Below are positions 1 through 7,673 of a DNA stretch of 64,000 bases, piece after piece (the first letter of the stretch is position 1; the number at the start of each line of letters is the position of its first letter). The translations under genes were made by a program, and so were the position numbers. Below the pieces are notes generated by a model that made no database searches, was not told the DNA's origin, and worked only from the letters and a program-made list of their open reading frames with translations. Origin of the DNA: Bauldia sp. (GTDB taxonomy: Bacteria; Pseudomonadota; Alphaproteobacteria; Rhizobiales; Kaistiaceae); the NCBI GenBank assembly GCA_037200845.1, contig JBBCGQ010000001.1:930001-994000 (forward strand), given 5' to 3'.

Positions 1-1
1 C

Positions 2-1162
2 ACGGTAAGCCGCCTCATCGCCACGGTCGAAATGCCGCCCGACGTCGACTCGATGATCGACCTCCGCGTCATGAATCCTACGAGCGACATCGGCGAGGCG
101 TTCGCCACGCTGTTCTCGCCGACGCCGCGCATCATCCGCGTCGTCGGCGGCGCGCGCTCCGGCGCGACGCTGGAACTCGTCATCAGCGACCGCCCGCTCC
201 GCGATGCGATGCTGCGCTATTCCGTCAACATCATCTGGCTGTCGCTGCTTATCTCGGTCATCACCGCCGGCCTGCTCTATTTCTCGATCAACCGCCTGTT
301 CGTCCGCCCGATGCGCCGGCTGACCGACAACATGGTCGCCTTCTCGACCGCGCCGGAAGACGTCGGCCGGGTGATCACGCCAAGTGGCCGCAGCGACGAG
401 ATCGGCGTTGCCGAGGAGCACCTCGCCGCCATGCAGGAGGCGCTGCAGGGGACGCTCCGCGAGCAGCGCCACCTTGCCGACCTCGGCCTGGCGGTATCGA
501 AGATCAACCACGACCTCCGCAACATGCTGGCCGCCGCGCAACTGTTCTCCGATCGCCTCGGCAGCCTGCCCGACGAGAACGTCCAGCGCTTCGCCCCCAA
601 GCTGATCGCCGCCCTCGACCGCGCCATCTCCTATGCCCAGACGACGCTCGCCTACGGCAAGGCGCGCGAGGCCGCGCCCGCGCGCCGCCTGCTGGCGCTG
701 GACCGCCTCGTCGACGACGTCGCCGACTCCACCGGCCTCACCGGCCACCCGACGATCCAGTTCGAAAACCGCGTCCCCGCCGGCCTCGAGATCGACGCCG
801 ACCCCGACCAGCTCTTCCGCGTCCTGGTCAATCTTTGCCGCAACGCCGCCCAGGCGCTGGAGGGCGACTTCGGCCCGGCGGTGGTTCGCCGCCTGACCGT
901 GAGCGCCAGCCGCACCAACGGCTCGGTCGCCATCCGAGTCGCCGACACGGGCCCGGGCATCCCGCCGGCAGTGCGCGCCAACCTCTTCCGCGCCTTCCAG
1001 GGCACCGCAAGGCCCGGCGGCACCGGCCTTGGCCTAGCCATTGCCGCGGAGCTTGTCCGCGCCCACGGCGGCTCGATCGCGCTGCTCGACACCGGCGGCG
1101 CCGGCGCCACCTTCGAGGTCATAATCCCCGACCGCCCGACGGCCGGGGGCCGCACCGGCTAG
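2..1162 (+). CDS. sensor histidine kinase, 5' end outside the window
   Basis: The frame is open from the left edge of the window, so the true start probably lies upstream; the first in-window ATG is at 32. A membrane segment follows (about residues 65-85 counted from that ATG), then a HAMP-like linker beginning VRPMRRLTD. The phospho-acceptor H box reads KINHDLRNML. The ATPase domain has an N box (NLCRNAAQAL), a G1 box (ADTGPGIPP) and a G2 box (GGTGLGLAIA). It is therefore an inner-membrane kinase with a catalytic C-terminus. The sensor part and any partner response regulator lie outside the window, so the signal is unknown. The stop is followed 43 bases later by a tRNA. Confidence 0.85.
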   Translation, partial: TVSRLIATVEMPPDVDSMIDLRVMNPTSDIGEAFATLFSPTPRIIRVVGGARSGATLELVISDRPLRDAMLRYSVNIIWLSLLISVITAGLLYFSINRLFVRPMRRLTDNMVAFSTAPEDVGRVITPSGRSDEIGVAEEHLAAMQEALQGTLREQRHLADLGLAVSKINHDLRNMLAAAQLFSDRLGSLPDENVQRFAPKLIAALDRAISYAQTTLAYGKAREAAPARRLLALDRLVDDVADSTGLTGHPTIQFENRVPAGLEIDADPDQLFRVLVNLCRNAAQALEGDFGPAVVRRLTVSASRTNGSVAIRVADTGPGIPPAVRANLFRAFQGTARPGGTGLGLAIAAELVRAHGGSIALLDTGGAGATFEVIIPDRPTAGGRTG

Positions 1163-1205
1163 CCGCTTGCCATCCGCCGGCCCCATGGAGTAGCAACACC
1201 CCCAC

Positions 1206-1282
1206 GCGCCCGTAGCTCAGCTGGATAGAGCATCAGACTACGAATCTGAGGGCCGGGAGTTCGAATCTCTCCGGGCGCGCCA
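1206..1282 (+). tRNA. tRNA-Arg (anticodon ACG)
   Basis: Acceptor stem GCGCCCG pairs with CGGGCGC, with discriminator G and an encoded CCA at 1280-1282. The anticodon stem TCAGA/TCTGA encloses loop CTACGAA, giving anticodon ACG at 1240-1242 (read as ICG for CGN arginine codons). The T loop is TTCGAAT. The 77-nt cloverleaf is complete. A broken Rrf2 gene begins directly at its 3' end, which is where tRNA-targeting integrases recombine. Confidence 0.97.
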
Positions 1283-1444
1283 ATCGATGCCGTCGTTGCG
1301 AAGCTCGACGAGAATCGCGTCCATGAACTTCTTGGGGAGATTGTTGGCGGCCGCGATGTCGCCGCCGGGCGCGGTCTCGCCCGGCGCCAGACGCGCAAGG
1401 TGGAGCAGGGCCTTAAGGCCGTATTTCCCCTTCTTGGTGAGCAT
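1283..1444 (-). pseudogene. truncated Rrf2-family transcriptional regulator
   Basis: From an ATG at 1444-1442 the minus strand reads MLTKKGKYGLKALLHLA and continues to ...KKFMDAILVELRNDGI. This is the characteristic N-terminal winged-helix start of Rrf2 proteins (IscR, CymR, NsrR, RirA type). After about 54 residues the frame runs straight into the reverse complement of the tRNA-Arg gene, so the wing, the dimerisation helix and the usual Cys cluster (full length about 150 residues) are missing. No C-terminal remainder is visible on the other side of the tRNA. It is most simply a remnant left by recombination at the tRNA 3' end. Its intended targets were probably the divergent sulfur genes, because Rrf2 regulators often sit beside cysteine-metabolism genes. 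Confidence 0.75.
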
Positions 1445-1535
1445 GGAAGTCCCGCGGAATGTGGCCGGCACTATAGGTTCGCGCGGCAAAGCGTCAACGC
1501 GGCGCAGGGCGGCGGATCGTCCGTGCTTTTTTCCA

Positions 1536-1557
1536 ATTCCTACTGGAACAGTAGAAT
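1536..1557. promoter_or_regulatory. inverted repeat, candidate Rrf2-type operator
   Basis: CTACTG (1540-1545), GAA, CAGTAG (1549-1554) form a perfect 6-bp inverted repeat. It extends on both sides with ATTC (1536-1539) and GAAT (1554-1557). The site lies about 90 bp upstream of the broken Rrf2 start and 44 bp upstream of the CMD/CBS/CGL operon, where a shared divergent operator would be expected. The link to Rrf2 is inference from position. Confidence 0.5.
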
Positions 1558-1600
1558 AAGCTCGCTTGAGAAAGACCGCCTGCGGCCTTCTGCTTCGCAC

Positions 1601-2041
1601 ATGAGCCGCGAAGCCCGCACCGCGACCTATCCCGCCCCGCCGACCGCGCCGCTGCGCGTGCCGCCGATCCCCGGCTGGCGCGACGATCCTGCTTCGCTGG
1701 CGCAAGTCTTCGTGAGCGACGAGGCGAGTGGCCTGACGCCCGGCGAGCGCCGCGCCGCCGCGCTCCGCGTCGCGATGCTGAACGGCAACCAGACGCTGGC
1801 CGACACCTACCGTCCGCCGGCTGCCGGAGATGGCGAGCCGTCGCGGCGTCTGGCCGAGATCCTGCGCTACGTCGAGCGTTTCGCCGGCGATGCCCGCGCC
1901 ATCCGCTGCGCCGACATCCGCGCGCTGGAGGCCGCCGGCCTCAGCATTGCCGACGTGACGGCGCTGACGCGCGTCGTCGCCTTCGTGACATATCAGGCAC
2001 GCTTGCTCGCCGCCCTCGACTTGATAGAACCGGGCGCATGA
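1601..2041 (+). CDS. CMD-like (carboxymuconolactone decarboxylase / AhpD-type) small protein
   Basis: A 146-residue soluble protein. The C-terminal third (IRALEAAGLSIADVTALTRV followed by VAFVTYQARLLAALDL) resembles the helix pair of the AhpD/CMD-domain proteins of rhizobia, although the redox CxxC motif of true AhpD proteins is absent, so peroxidase activity is not supported. The first in-frame ATG after the promoter palindrome was taken as start; a longer reading would run through that operator. Its TGA overlaps the ATG of the next gene (ATGA at 2038-2041), so it is translationally coupled to cystathionine beta-synthase and probably works with sulfur amino-acid metabolism. Function not established. 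Confidence 0.65.
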   Translation: MSREARTATYPAPPTAPLRVPPIPGWRDDPASLAQVFVSDEASGLTPGERRAAALRVAMLNGNQTLADTYRPPAAGDGEPSRRLAEILRYVERFAGDARAIRCADIRALEAAGLSIADVTALTRVVAFVTYQARLLAALDLIEPGA

Positions 2042-3453
2042 CCGCTGTCCCTCGCGTCATCGGCACGGACGCGCCGCGCGAATCCGTGTCCACCCTCGTC
2101 GATCTCATCGGCCACACGCCGATGGTCGAGCTGAAGAAATTCAACGCCGATCCGTGCCGGCTGTTTGTCAAGCTGGAGAGCCAGAACCCGTCCGGCTCGA
2201 TCAAGGATCGCATCGCGCTGTCGATGATCGAGGCGGCCGAGAAGGACGGACGCCTGCGCCGCGACGGCACCATCGTCGAGGCGACCGCCGGCAACACCGG
2301 CCTCGGCCTGGCGCAGGTCGGCCTGCCGCGCGGCTATCGCCTCGTCCTCGTCGTGCCCGACAAGATGTCGCGCGAGAAGGTGCAGCATCTGCGCGCGCTC
2401 GGCGCCGACGTGCGCATGACGCGTTCCGACGTCGGCAAGGGCCACCCCGAGTATTATCAGGACATGGCGCAACGCATCGCGTCGGAGACGCCGGGCGCCT
2501 TCTACGTCAACCAGTTTTCCAATCCCGCCAACCCGCTGGCGCACGAGCGTACGACCGGCCCGGAGATTTGGGAGCAGCTCGGCCACAACGTCGATGCCGT
2601 CGTCGTCGGCGTCGGCTCCGGCGGCACGCTGACCGGCCTCGGACGCTTCTTCAGGAGCGTCTCGCCGAAGACCGAGATCGTGCTCGCCGATCCGGTCGGC
2701 TCGGTGCTGACGCCGTTCGTCGAGACCGGGGTGCTGATCGAGGCGGGAAGCTGGGCAGTGGAAGGCATCGGCGAGGATTTCGTCCCGCCCAACGCCGACC
2801 TGTCGCTGGTCAAGCGGGCCTACTCGATCCCCGATCGCGAGAGCCTGATGACCGCCCGCGCGCTGCTCGCCCGCGAGGGCATCCTCGCCGGCTCGTCGTC
2901 GGGCACGCTGCTTGCCGCGGCGCTGCGCTATTGCCGCGAACAGACGAAGCCGAAGCGCGTCGTGACGCTGGTCTGCGACAGCGGCAACAAGTACCTGTCC
3001 AAGTTCTACAACGACTTCTGGCTGATCGAGCAGGGCATCGCCGAGCGCAAGCCCAAGGGCAACCTCGGCGACCTCGTCACGCGCAGCTACCGCGACGGCG
3101 GCGCCGTCGTCGTCGGGCCGGACGATACGCTGCTCACCGCCTACAGCCGGATGCGCACCACCGACGTGTCGCAGCTTCCCGTGCTCGACGGCAAGCGCCT
3201 GGTCGGCATCCTCGACGAGAGCGACATTCTCACCGCCGTCGAGGGTGCGGAGGGCGAGCGCAAGCAGCGCTTCGCCGCGCCGGTCAGCTCCGCCATGACG
3301 ACGAAGCTGCACACCGTGCAGGCGAGCGCCAGGATCGATGCGCTGCTGCCGCTGTTCGAGCAGAACGAGGTGGCGATCGTCGTCGATGGCGACGAGTTCG
3401 TCGGCCTGGTCACGCGCATCGATCTCATCAACCACCTGCGGCTCGGCCCGTGA
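2038..3453 (+). CDS. cbs: cystathionine beta-synthase with C-terminal CBS-domain pair
   Basis: A 471-residue PLP enzyme that condenses serine with homocysteine to give cystathionine, the first step of reverse transsulfuration. The PLP lysine lies in SGSIKDR (K56), and the substrate loop ATAGNTG and phosphate-binding loop GSGGT are present. Residues about 1-330 form the fold type II catalytic core. About 345-470 carry two CBS modules, the layout of the regulated CBS enzymes rather than plain CysK. The ATG overlaps the previous stop (ATGA), and its own TGA overlaps the GTG of the downstream gamma-lyase (GTGA at 3450-3453), so the three genes form one tightly coupled operon. A cysteine synthase role cannot be excluded without assay, but the gamma-lyase partner favours CBS. 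Confidence 0.88.
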   Translation: MTAVPRVIGTDAPRESVSTLVDLIGHTPMVELKKFNADPCRLFVKLESQNPSGSIKDRIALSMIEAAEKDGRLRRDGTIVEATAGNTGLGLAQVGLPRGYRLVLVVPDKMSREKVQHLRALGADVRMTRSDVGKGHPEYYQDMAQRIASETPGAFYVNQFSNPANPLAHERTTGPEIWEQLGHNVDAVVVGVGSGGTLTGLGRFFRSVSPKTEIVLADPVGSVLTPFVETGVLIEAGSWAVEGIGEDFVPPNADLSLVKRAYSIPDRESLMTARALLAREGILAGSSSGTLLAAALRYCREQTKPKRVVTLVCDSGNKYLSKFYNDFWLIEQGIAERKPKGNLGDLVTRSYRDGGAVVVGPDDTLLTAYSRMRTTDVSQLPVLDGKRLVGILDESDILTAVEGAEGERKQRFAAPVSSAMTTKLHTVQASARIDALLPLFEQNEVAIVVDGDEFVGLVTRIDLINHLRLGP

Positions 3454-4625
3454 GCGACAAGCCGCCGTCGAAGAATCGCCTGGCCTTCGATACCCGCACC
3501 ATCCACGGCGGCCAGAGCCACGACCCGACCACCGGCGCCGTCATGGTGCCGATCTACGCCACCTCGACCTACGCCCAGCAGAGCCCGGGCGTGCACAAGG
3601 GCTTCGAGTACGCGCGCAGCCAGAACCCGACGCGCTTCGCCTTCGAGCGCTGCATCGCCGACCTCGAAAGCGGCAGCGCCGGCTTCGCTTTCGCCTCGGG
3701 CCTCGCGGCAATCGCCACCGTCTTCGAGCTGCTCGACACCGGCGCCCACATCGTCGCCACCGACGACATCTACGGCGGCACGTTCCGGCTGCTCGAGCGC
3801 GTGCGCAAACGCTCGGCCGGCCTGGCGGTGAGCTTCGCCGACTTCACCGATCTCGCGTCGGTGGAAGCCGCGATCCGCCCCGAGACGCGGATGCTGTGGG
3901 TCGAGACGCCGACCAACCCACTGCTCCGCGTCGTCGATCTCGAAGCCGTCGCCGCGCTGGCGCGCCTCCGCGGTCTGATCTCCGTCGCCGACAACACCTT
4001 CGCCAGCCCCTACATCCAGCGGCCGCTGGAACTCGGCATCGACATCGTCGTCCACTCCACGACGAAATATCTCAACGGCCATTCCGACATGGTCGGCGGC
4101 ACGGCCGTGGTGGGGCCAAACCGCGACCTCGAGGATCGCCTGCGCTTTCTGCAGAACGCGATCGGCGGCATCTCTGGCCCGTTCGATTCTTTCTTGGCGC
4201 TGCGCGGGCTGAAGACGCTGGCGCTGCGTATGGAGCGGCATTCGCAGAACGGACAGGCGATCGCCGAGTGGCTGGAGCGGCGGAACGACGTCCGCCGCGT
4301 CATCTATCCCGGCCTCGCCAGCCACCCGCAGCACGCGCTGGCGCGCCGCCAGATGCACGGCTACGGCGGCATGGTCACCGTCGAGCTCGACCGCGACCTC
4401 GCCGGCACCAAGCGGATGCTGGAGCGGGTGCAGATATTCGCGCTCGCCGAAAGCCTCGGCGGCGTCGAAAGCCTCATCGAGCATCCCGCCACCATGACCC
4501 ACGGCAGCATCCCGGAAGCGCAGCGCGCGGCGATCGGCATCTCGCCGTCGCTGATCCGCATCTCGGCCGGCATCGAGGACGCCGGCGACCTGATCGCCGA
4601 TCTCGACCAGGCGCTGGCCGGCTGA
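3450..4625 (+). CDS. cystathionine gamma-lyase / trans-sulfuration PLP enzyme
   Basis: A 391-residue Cys/Met-metabolism PLP enzyme starting at GTG 3450, which overlaps the CBS stop; the frame is open far upstream but those codons lie over the CBS gene. Family motifs include YARSQNPTR, SGLAAIATVF, ETPTNP and the PLP-lysine signature HSTTKYLNGHSD. Together with CBS it would convert cystathionine to cysteine, 2-oxobutyrate and ammonia. Gamma-lyase, gamma-synthase and beta-lyase are hard to separate by sequence; the operon partner makes gamma-lyase the most likely reading. The last gene of the coupled trio; the next gene begins 122 bases later. Confidence 0.85.
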   Translation: MSDKPPSKNRLAFDTRTIHGGQSHDPTTGAVMVPIYATSTYAQQSPGVHKGFEYARSQNPTRFAFERCIADLESGSAGFAFASGLAAIATVFELLDTGAHIVATDDIYGGTFRLLERVRKRSAGLAVSFADFTDLASVEAAIRPETRMLWVETPTNPLLRVVDLEAVAALARLRGLISVADNTFASPYIQRPLELGIDIVVHSTTKYLNGHSDMVGGTAVVGPNRDLEDRLRFLQNAIGGISGPFDSFLALRGLKTLALRMERHSQNGQAIAEWLERRNDVRRVIYPGLASHPQHALARRQMHGYGGMVTVELDRDLAGTKRMLERVQIFALAESLGGVESLIEHPATMTHGSIPEAQRAAIGISPSLIRISAGIEDAGDLIADLDQALAG

Positions 4626-4747
4626 CCGAAATCCCTACCGATTGGTATGCGAATGCTACGTGACCGGCGAAAATTAGAAACGCCGTTCTGTCGCCCGCGC
4701 CGCCGCCTCCTACTATCGGCGCAAGGGCTGGGGAGCTGGTGAGTCCA

Positions 4748-4915
4748 ATGCAGACCGCGTCCGTCAACGTCGTAGACCTCGACACTTACCGCAACCGCCG
4801 CCGCTCGCTGCAGGCGGCGCAGGCCTATGCGGCGCCAATGCCGGTCGCCTGGGTCGTGGTCTGGTTCGCCCCGGTCGTCTTCGTCCAGCCCTACGCCAAC
4901 TACGCCCAGCATTGA
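4748..4915 (+). CDS. small protein of unknown function (55 aa)
   Basis: A short reading frame, MQTASVNVVDLDTYRNRR..., with a basic N-terminal part and a hydrophobic stretch (about residues 31-48, VAWVVVWFAPVVFVQ) that could be one membrane helix. Its TGA at 4913-4915 overlaps the ATG of the XRE regulator (TGATG), which argues that it is translated and coupled. The start could instead be GTG 4739, which is closer to the purine-rich GGGGAG upstream; ATG 4748 is the conservative choice. No family recognised. Confidence 0.5.
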   Translation: MQTASVNVVDLDTYRNRRRSLQAAQAYAAPMPVAWVVVWFAPVVFVQPYANYAQH

Positions 4916-5544
4916 TGGCGGCGCTCGTGGGCGACGCCGGTCCCTCCGACAGTCTCCCGGCATCCGACGGCGCTACCGATCTTCCGTCGATCCTCGGCCG
5001 CAATCTCCGCCGCCTGCGCACCCGCCAGGGTCATTCGCTGGAGCGGCTCGCCAAGGCGTCGGGCGTCAGCCGCGCCATGCTCGGCCAGATCGAGAACGGC
5101 AAGAGCACACCGACCATCGGCCTGTTGTGGAAGATCGCGACCGCGCTCGGCCTGCCGTTCGCGACGCTGCTCGACAGCCAGGAGACGCGCGGCACGGTCG
5201 TGCTCCGCCGCGACAAGGCGAAGATCCTAGGCTCCAGCGACGGCAAGTTCACCTCGCGCGCGCTGTTCCCCTTCGACGGCGAGCGCAAGGTCGAGTTCTA
5301 CGAATTGCGCCTCGCGCCGAAGCATCTCGAAAGTGCCGAGGCGCACGCGCCGGGAACGATGGAGAACATCATCGTGGTCAGCGGCTCGGTCGAGATCAGG
5401 CCGGGCAAGGAAGAGCCGAGCAAGCTCGGCGAGGGCGACGCGATCCTCTTCGAGGCCGATGTGCCGCACACCTACCGCAACCTCGGCGACCGCGAGGCGG
5501 TGCTCTATCTCGTCATGACCTACGTCGAATCGGTCGGCGGCTGA
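4915..5544 (+). CDS. XRE-family regulator with C-terminal cupin domain
   Basis: A 209-residue cytoplasmic transcription regulator. Residues about 25-80 are a helix-turn-helix of Cro/C1 type (LERLAKASGVSRAMLGQIE). About 125-205 form a cupin barrel (GTMENIIVVSGSVEIRPG, GDAILFEADVPHTYRN) that normally senses a small ligand. Members of this group regulate sulfur, amine or amino-acid genes. Start at ATG 4915 overlaps the preceding small gene's stop. The neighbouring transsulfuration genes make a sulfur or amino-acid ligand plausible, but that is only context. Followed by a strong hairpin terminator. Confidence 0.85.
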   Translation: MAALVGDAGPSDSLPASDGATDLPSILGRNLRRLRTRQGHSLERLAKASGVSRAMLGQIENGKSTPTIGLLWKIATALGLPFATLLDSQETRGTVVLRRDKAKILGSSDGKFTSRALFPFDGERKVEFYELRLAPKHLESAEAHAPGTMENIIVVSGSVEIRPGKEEPSKLGEGDAILFEADVPHTYRNLGDREAVLYLVMTYVESVGG

Positions 5545-5555
5545 TCCAAAAACAA

Positions 5556-5578
5556 AAAGGCCCCGGAGAGGGGCCTTT
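5556..5578. terminator. bidirectional rho-independent-type hairpin
   Basis: AAAGGCCCC (5556-5564) and GGGGCCTTT (5570-5578) form a 9-bp perfect stem with a 5-nt loop. It lies between the convergent XRE regulator and the methionine-rich gene, and A-rich/T-rich flanks allow it to work in both directions. Confidence 0.85.
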
Positions 5579-5606
5579 CGTTTCGCGGCGATCGAAGAAG
5601 CGTGGC

Positions 5607-5972
5607 CTAGGCCATCGCTCCCATCATCATCATGCCGCCGCACGCCATCATCATCGGCATGCCGCCCTGCATCATCGCCATCATGCGCTTGCAGTATTCC
5701 ATGAACATGTCCTTCGACATGTCGTCCATCGGCATCATCTCGCAGACCATGCCGGTGGCGGTCATCTTGCAGGTCATTTTGCACATCATCATGGGCATCG
5801 GCATCATGCCGCCCATCATGTTCATCATGCCGTTCATCGGCATCATGCCGTTCATCATGCCTTGCGGCATCATCCCGCCCATCATCGGCATCATCTGGGG
5901 CATGTTCATCATCTGGGGCATCATGCCGCCCATCGGCATGTTCATCATCGGCATCTGCATCTGGGGGTTCAT
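5607..5972 (-). CDS. extremely methionine-rich protein (121 aa)
   Basis: Reading from ATG 5972, 55 of 121 residues are methionine and 5 are cysteine. The first half is a low-complexity run of MMP, MMG and MMN units. The second half keeps a more ordered pattern: MCKMTCKMT, MVCEMMPMDDMS, MFMEYCKRMM and a final MACGG. No signal peptide is seen, so it is presumably cytosolic. Clustered Met and Cys residues are typical of Cu(I) ligands or oxidant-sacrificial proteins, but no known family can be assigned. The opposite strand also has a long open frame here (Ile/Met or His rich) that is a composition artefact. The ordered Cys motifs, the shared terminator and the same direction as the upstream gene support the minus strand. 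Confidence 0.7.
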   Translation of the reverse strand: MNPQMQMPMMNMPMGGMMPQMMNMPQMMPMMGGMMPQGMMNGMMPMNGMMNMMGGMMPMPMMMCKMTCKMTATGMVCEMMPMDDMSKDMFMEYCKRMMAMMQGGMPMMMACGGMMMMGAMA

Positions 5973-6147
5973 TTCGCGTCCGCTCCGTCTCGCTTTGGAT
6001 CCGACACGGTCGTCCGCGTCGTCGTTGGGCGGACCTGTACGCCGCCGGAATCCACGGGACAATGCGGTTATGCGCGCATCCGGTGCTTTCCTCCGCTCCG
6101 AACGGAGGCTCTGTTCACTGGATTGGAATTTCGGCCGGTATCCAGGC

Positions 6148-7593
6148 TCAGCGCGGCGAACTGGGCCGGCGGACGGCGCCGGGCGGCCGAATCGCGACGG
6201 GCGCTGCCGCGATCTCCCGATGATCGGCACCGCCCGCCAGCCGCGCGGCAAGGGCTGATGCCTGTTGCCTGATCTCGGCGACGGCCGTCGACTCCCAGAA
6301 GCGGCCCGCCGTGATCGGCCCTACCGCGAACAGGCGCGTGGAGGTCTGGCCGGTGCGCGAGACGACACGGCAGTCCGCGTCCACGTCGAGTCCGACGGCG
6401 AGCGGATCGGGGCGGGCGAGGCCGGCCGCGACCAGGCCGGCGACGGCCGGGTTGGCGGCAAGCGACGGGAAGCGGCCGGGGCCGGTGCAGTTCACGATCC
6501 ACTCGAATGGGCGAATGCGGACAAGGCGCGTACGCCGGTCGCGGATCGCGGCGGTGACGAATTCGCCGGCGGCGCGCACGGCGACCACCCGGCCGGCGGC
6601 AACCTCGACGGTGCCGCCGGACCGGACCTCCGCCACCCGGTCCGCGATCGCCGGCGCCATGCGGTGGCGGACCACGGCCCAGTACGACTCGACATGACGC
6701 AGGAACCGCCGCTGCTCGGCGATGGTGAATGCCTGCCAGATCTCCTGCGTCGCCGGCCGCAGTCCGTCGATGATCGCGCGCCAATCCTCGCCGGCAGCTT
6801 CGGCGGCGCGCGCCGCCTTGGCGACCATGCGGAACACGGCGAGCAGTCGCCCCTTCGCCTCGGCGAGTTCGAGGCGCACCGGCGCGCTCGCCGAAGCCGC
6901 GTGCGTGGCCGGCAGGCGCCCGTGCCGGGAAACGGCCACGATCGCGGCCGCGTGGCCGTTGCGGCGCAGCGTCAGAATCTGGTCGACCATGGTCAGCCCG
7001 GCGCCGACGAGGAGCACGCGATCGTCAGCCGCGATCCGCTGCATGCGCGGATCGTTCCACGGGTCGGCGATCATGCGGCCGTGCGCCGCCGGCTCGATGG
7101 CGCGGTCGGCGATCCGGAATTGCGGCGGAGGGTTGCCGAGGCAGAGCGCGACACGGGCCGCGCGGAAGCGCCCGCCGCTCGCCAGCCGGATGTCGAAAGC
7201 GTCCGTCGCCGGGGTTATCGCCGCCACCGTCCCTTCGACCAACTCGACGCGGCCCGCCGCCGCGGCGATCGCGGCCATGAGCGCGCCGTGGACATAGCGC
7301 CCGTAGTCGGCACGGCAGGCAAAGCTGCCGGGGGGATGGCGCGCCGAATTCTCCGCCAGCCAGCGCACGAAGGCGCCGGGATCGTCCGGATCGATGCTCA
7401 GCCTCTCGGCGGGCACGTTGAGAAGGAGATCGGGGTTGCCGTCGCGATAGGCGAGGCCGCGGCCGGTTTCGTCGGGCCGCCCGATGAGCACGATGCGCGC
7501 GTCCTTCGGCATCCGGCGCGCAAGCTGGATGGCGAGGGCCGACCCGCTAAGGCCGGCGCCGACGATCGCGATATCGTGGGACGTTGCTTCCAT
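6148..7593 (-). CDS. FAD/NAD(P)-binding protein (NAD_binding_9 type)
   Basis: A 481-residue soluble flavoprotein-like protein. The N-terminus DIAIVGAGLSGSALAIQLA carries the GxGxxG dinucleotide fold. RGLAYRDGNPDLLLNVPAERL and the central segment VLLVGAGLTMVDQIL (a second GxG fold) match the FAD-NAD(P)-binding family often annotated near siderophore or N-hydroxylase enzymes. ATG 7593 was chosen because it immediately precedes the first beta strand; the frame is open upstream only over non-coding DNA. The gene lies 80 bp downstream of the osmoprotectant permease on the same strand and may be co-transcribed with it. Substrate unknown. Confidence 0.75.
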   Translation of the reverse strand: MEATSHDIAIVGAGLSGSALAIQLARRMPKDARIVLIGRPDETGRGLAYRDGNPDLLLNVPAERLSIDPDDPGAFVRWLAENSARHPPGSFACRADYGRYVHGALMAAIAAAAGRVELVEGTVAAITPATDAFDIRLASGGRFRAARVALCLGNPPPQFRIADRAIEPAAHGRMIADPWNDPRMQRIAADDRVLLVGAGLTMVDQILTLRRNGHAAAIVAVSRHGRLPATHAASASAPVRLELAEAKGRLLAVFRMVAKAARAAEAAGEDWRAIIDGLRPATQEIWQAFTIAEQRRFLRHVESYWAVVRHRMAPAIADRVAEVRSGGTVEVAAGRVVAVRAAGEFVTAAIRDRRTRLVRIRPFEWIVNCTGPGRFPSLAANPAVAGLVAAGLARPDPLAVGLDVDADCRVVSRTGQTSTRLFAVGPITAGRFWESTAVAEIRQQASALAARLAGGADHREIAAAPVAIRPPGAVRRPSSPR

Positions 7594-7673
7594 GGAAACA
7601 CGCCTCCGCTTACCGGCAAAAAGACTAGCAACTCGGTCGTGATTAGCAAGCCTGCGCGGAAACCGAGACTTTT

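Noticed and set aside
1238-1705. Minus-strand frame joining the Rrf2 start to ...RARRDSNSRPSDS
   Set aside because: The tail is the translation of the tRNA-Arg antisense; the well-known false C-terminus of frames running into a tRNA.
5632-6258. Plus-strand Ile/Met-rich and His-rich frames opposite the methionine-rich gene
   Set aside because: They are the complements of ATG-repeat DNA. The minus-strand frame has ordered Cys motifs, a plausible start and a terminator at its end.
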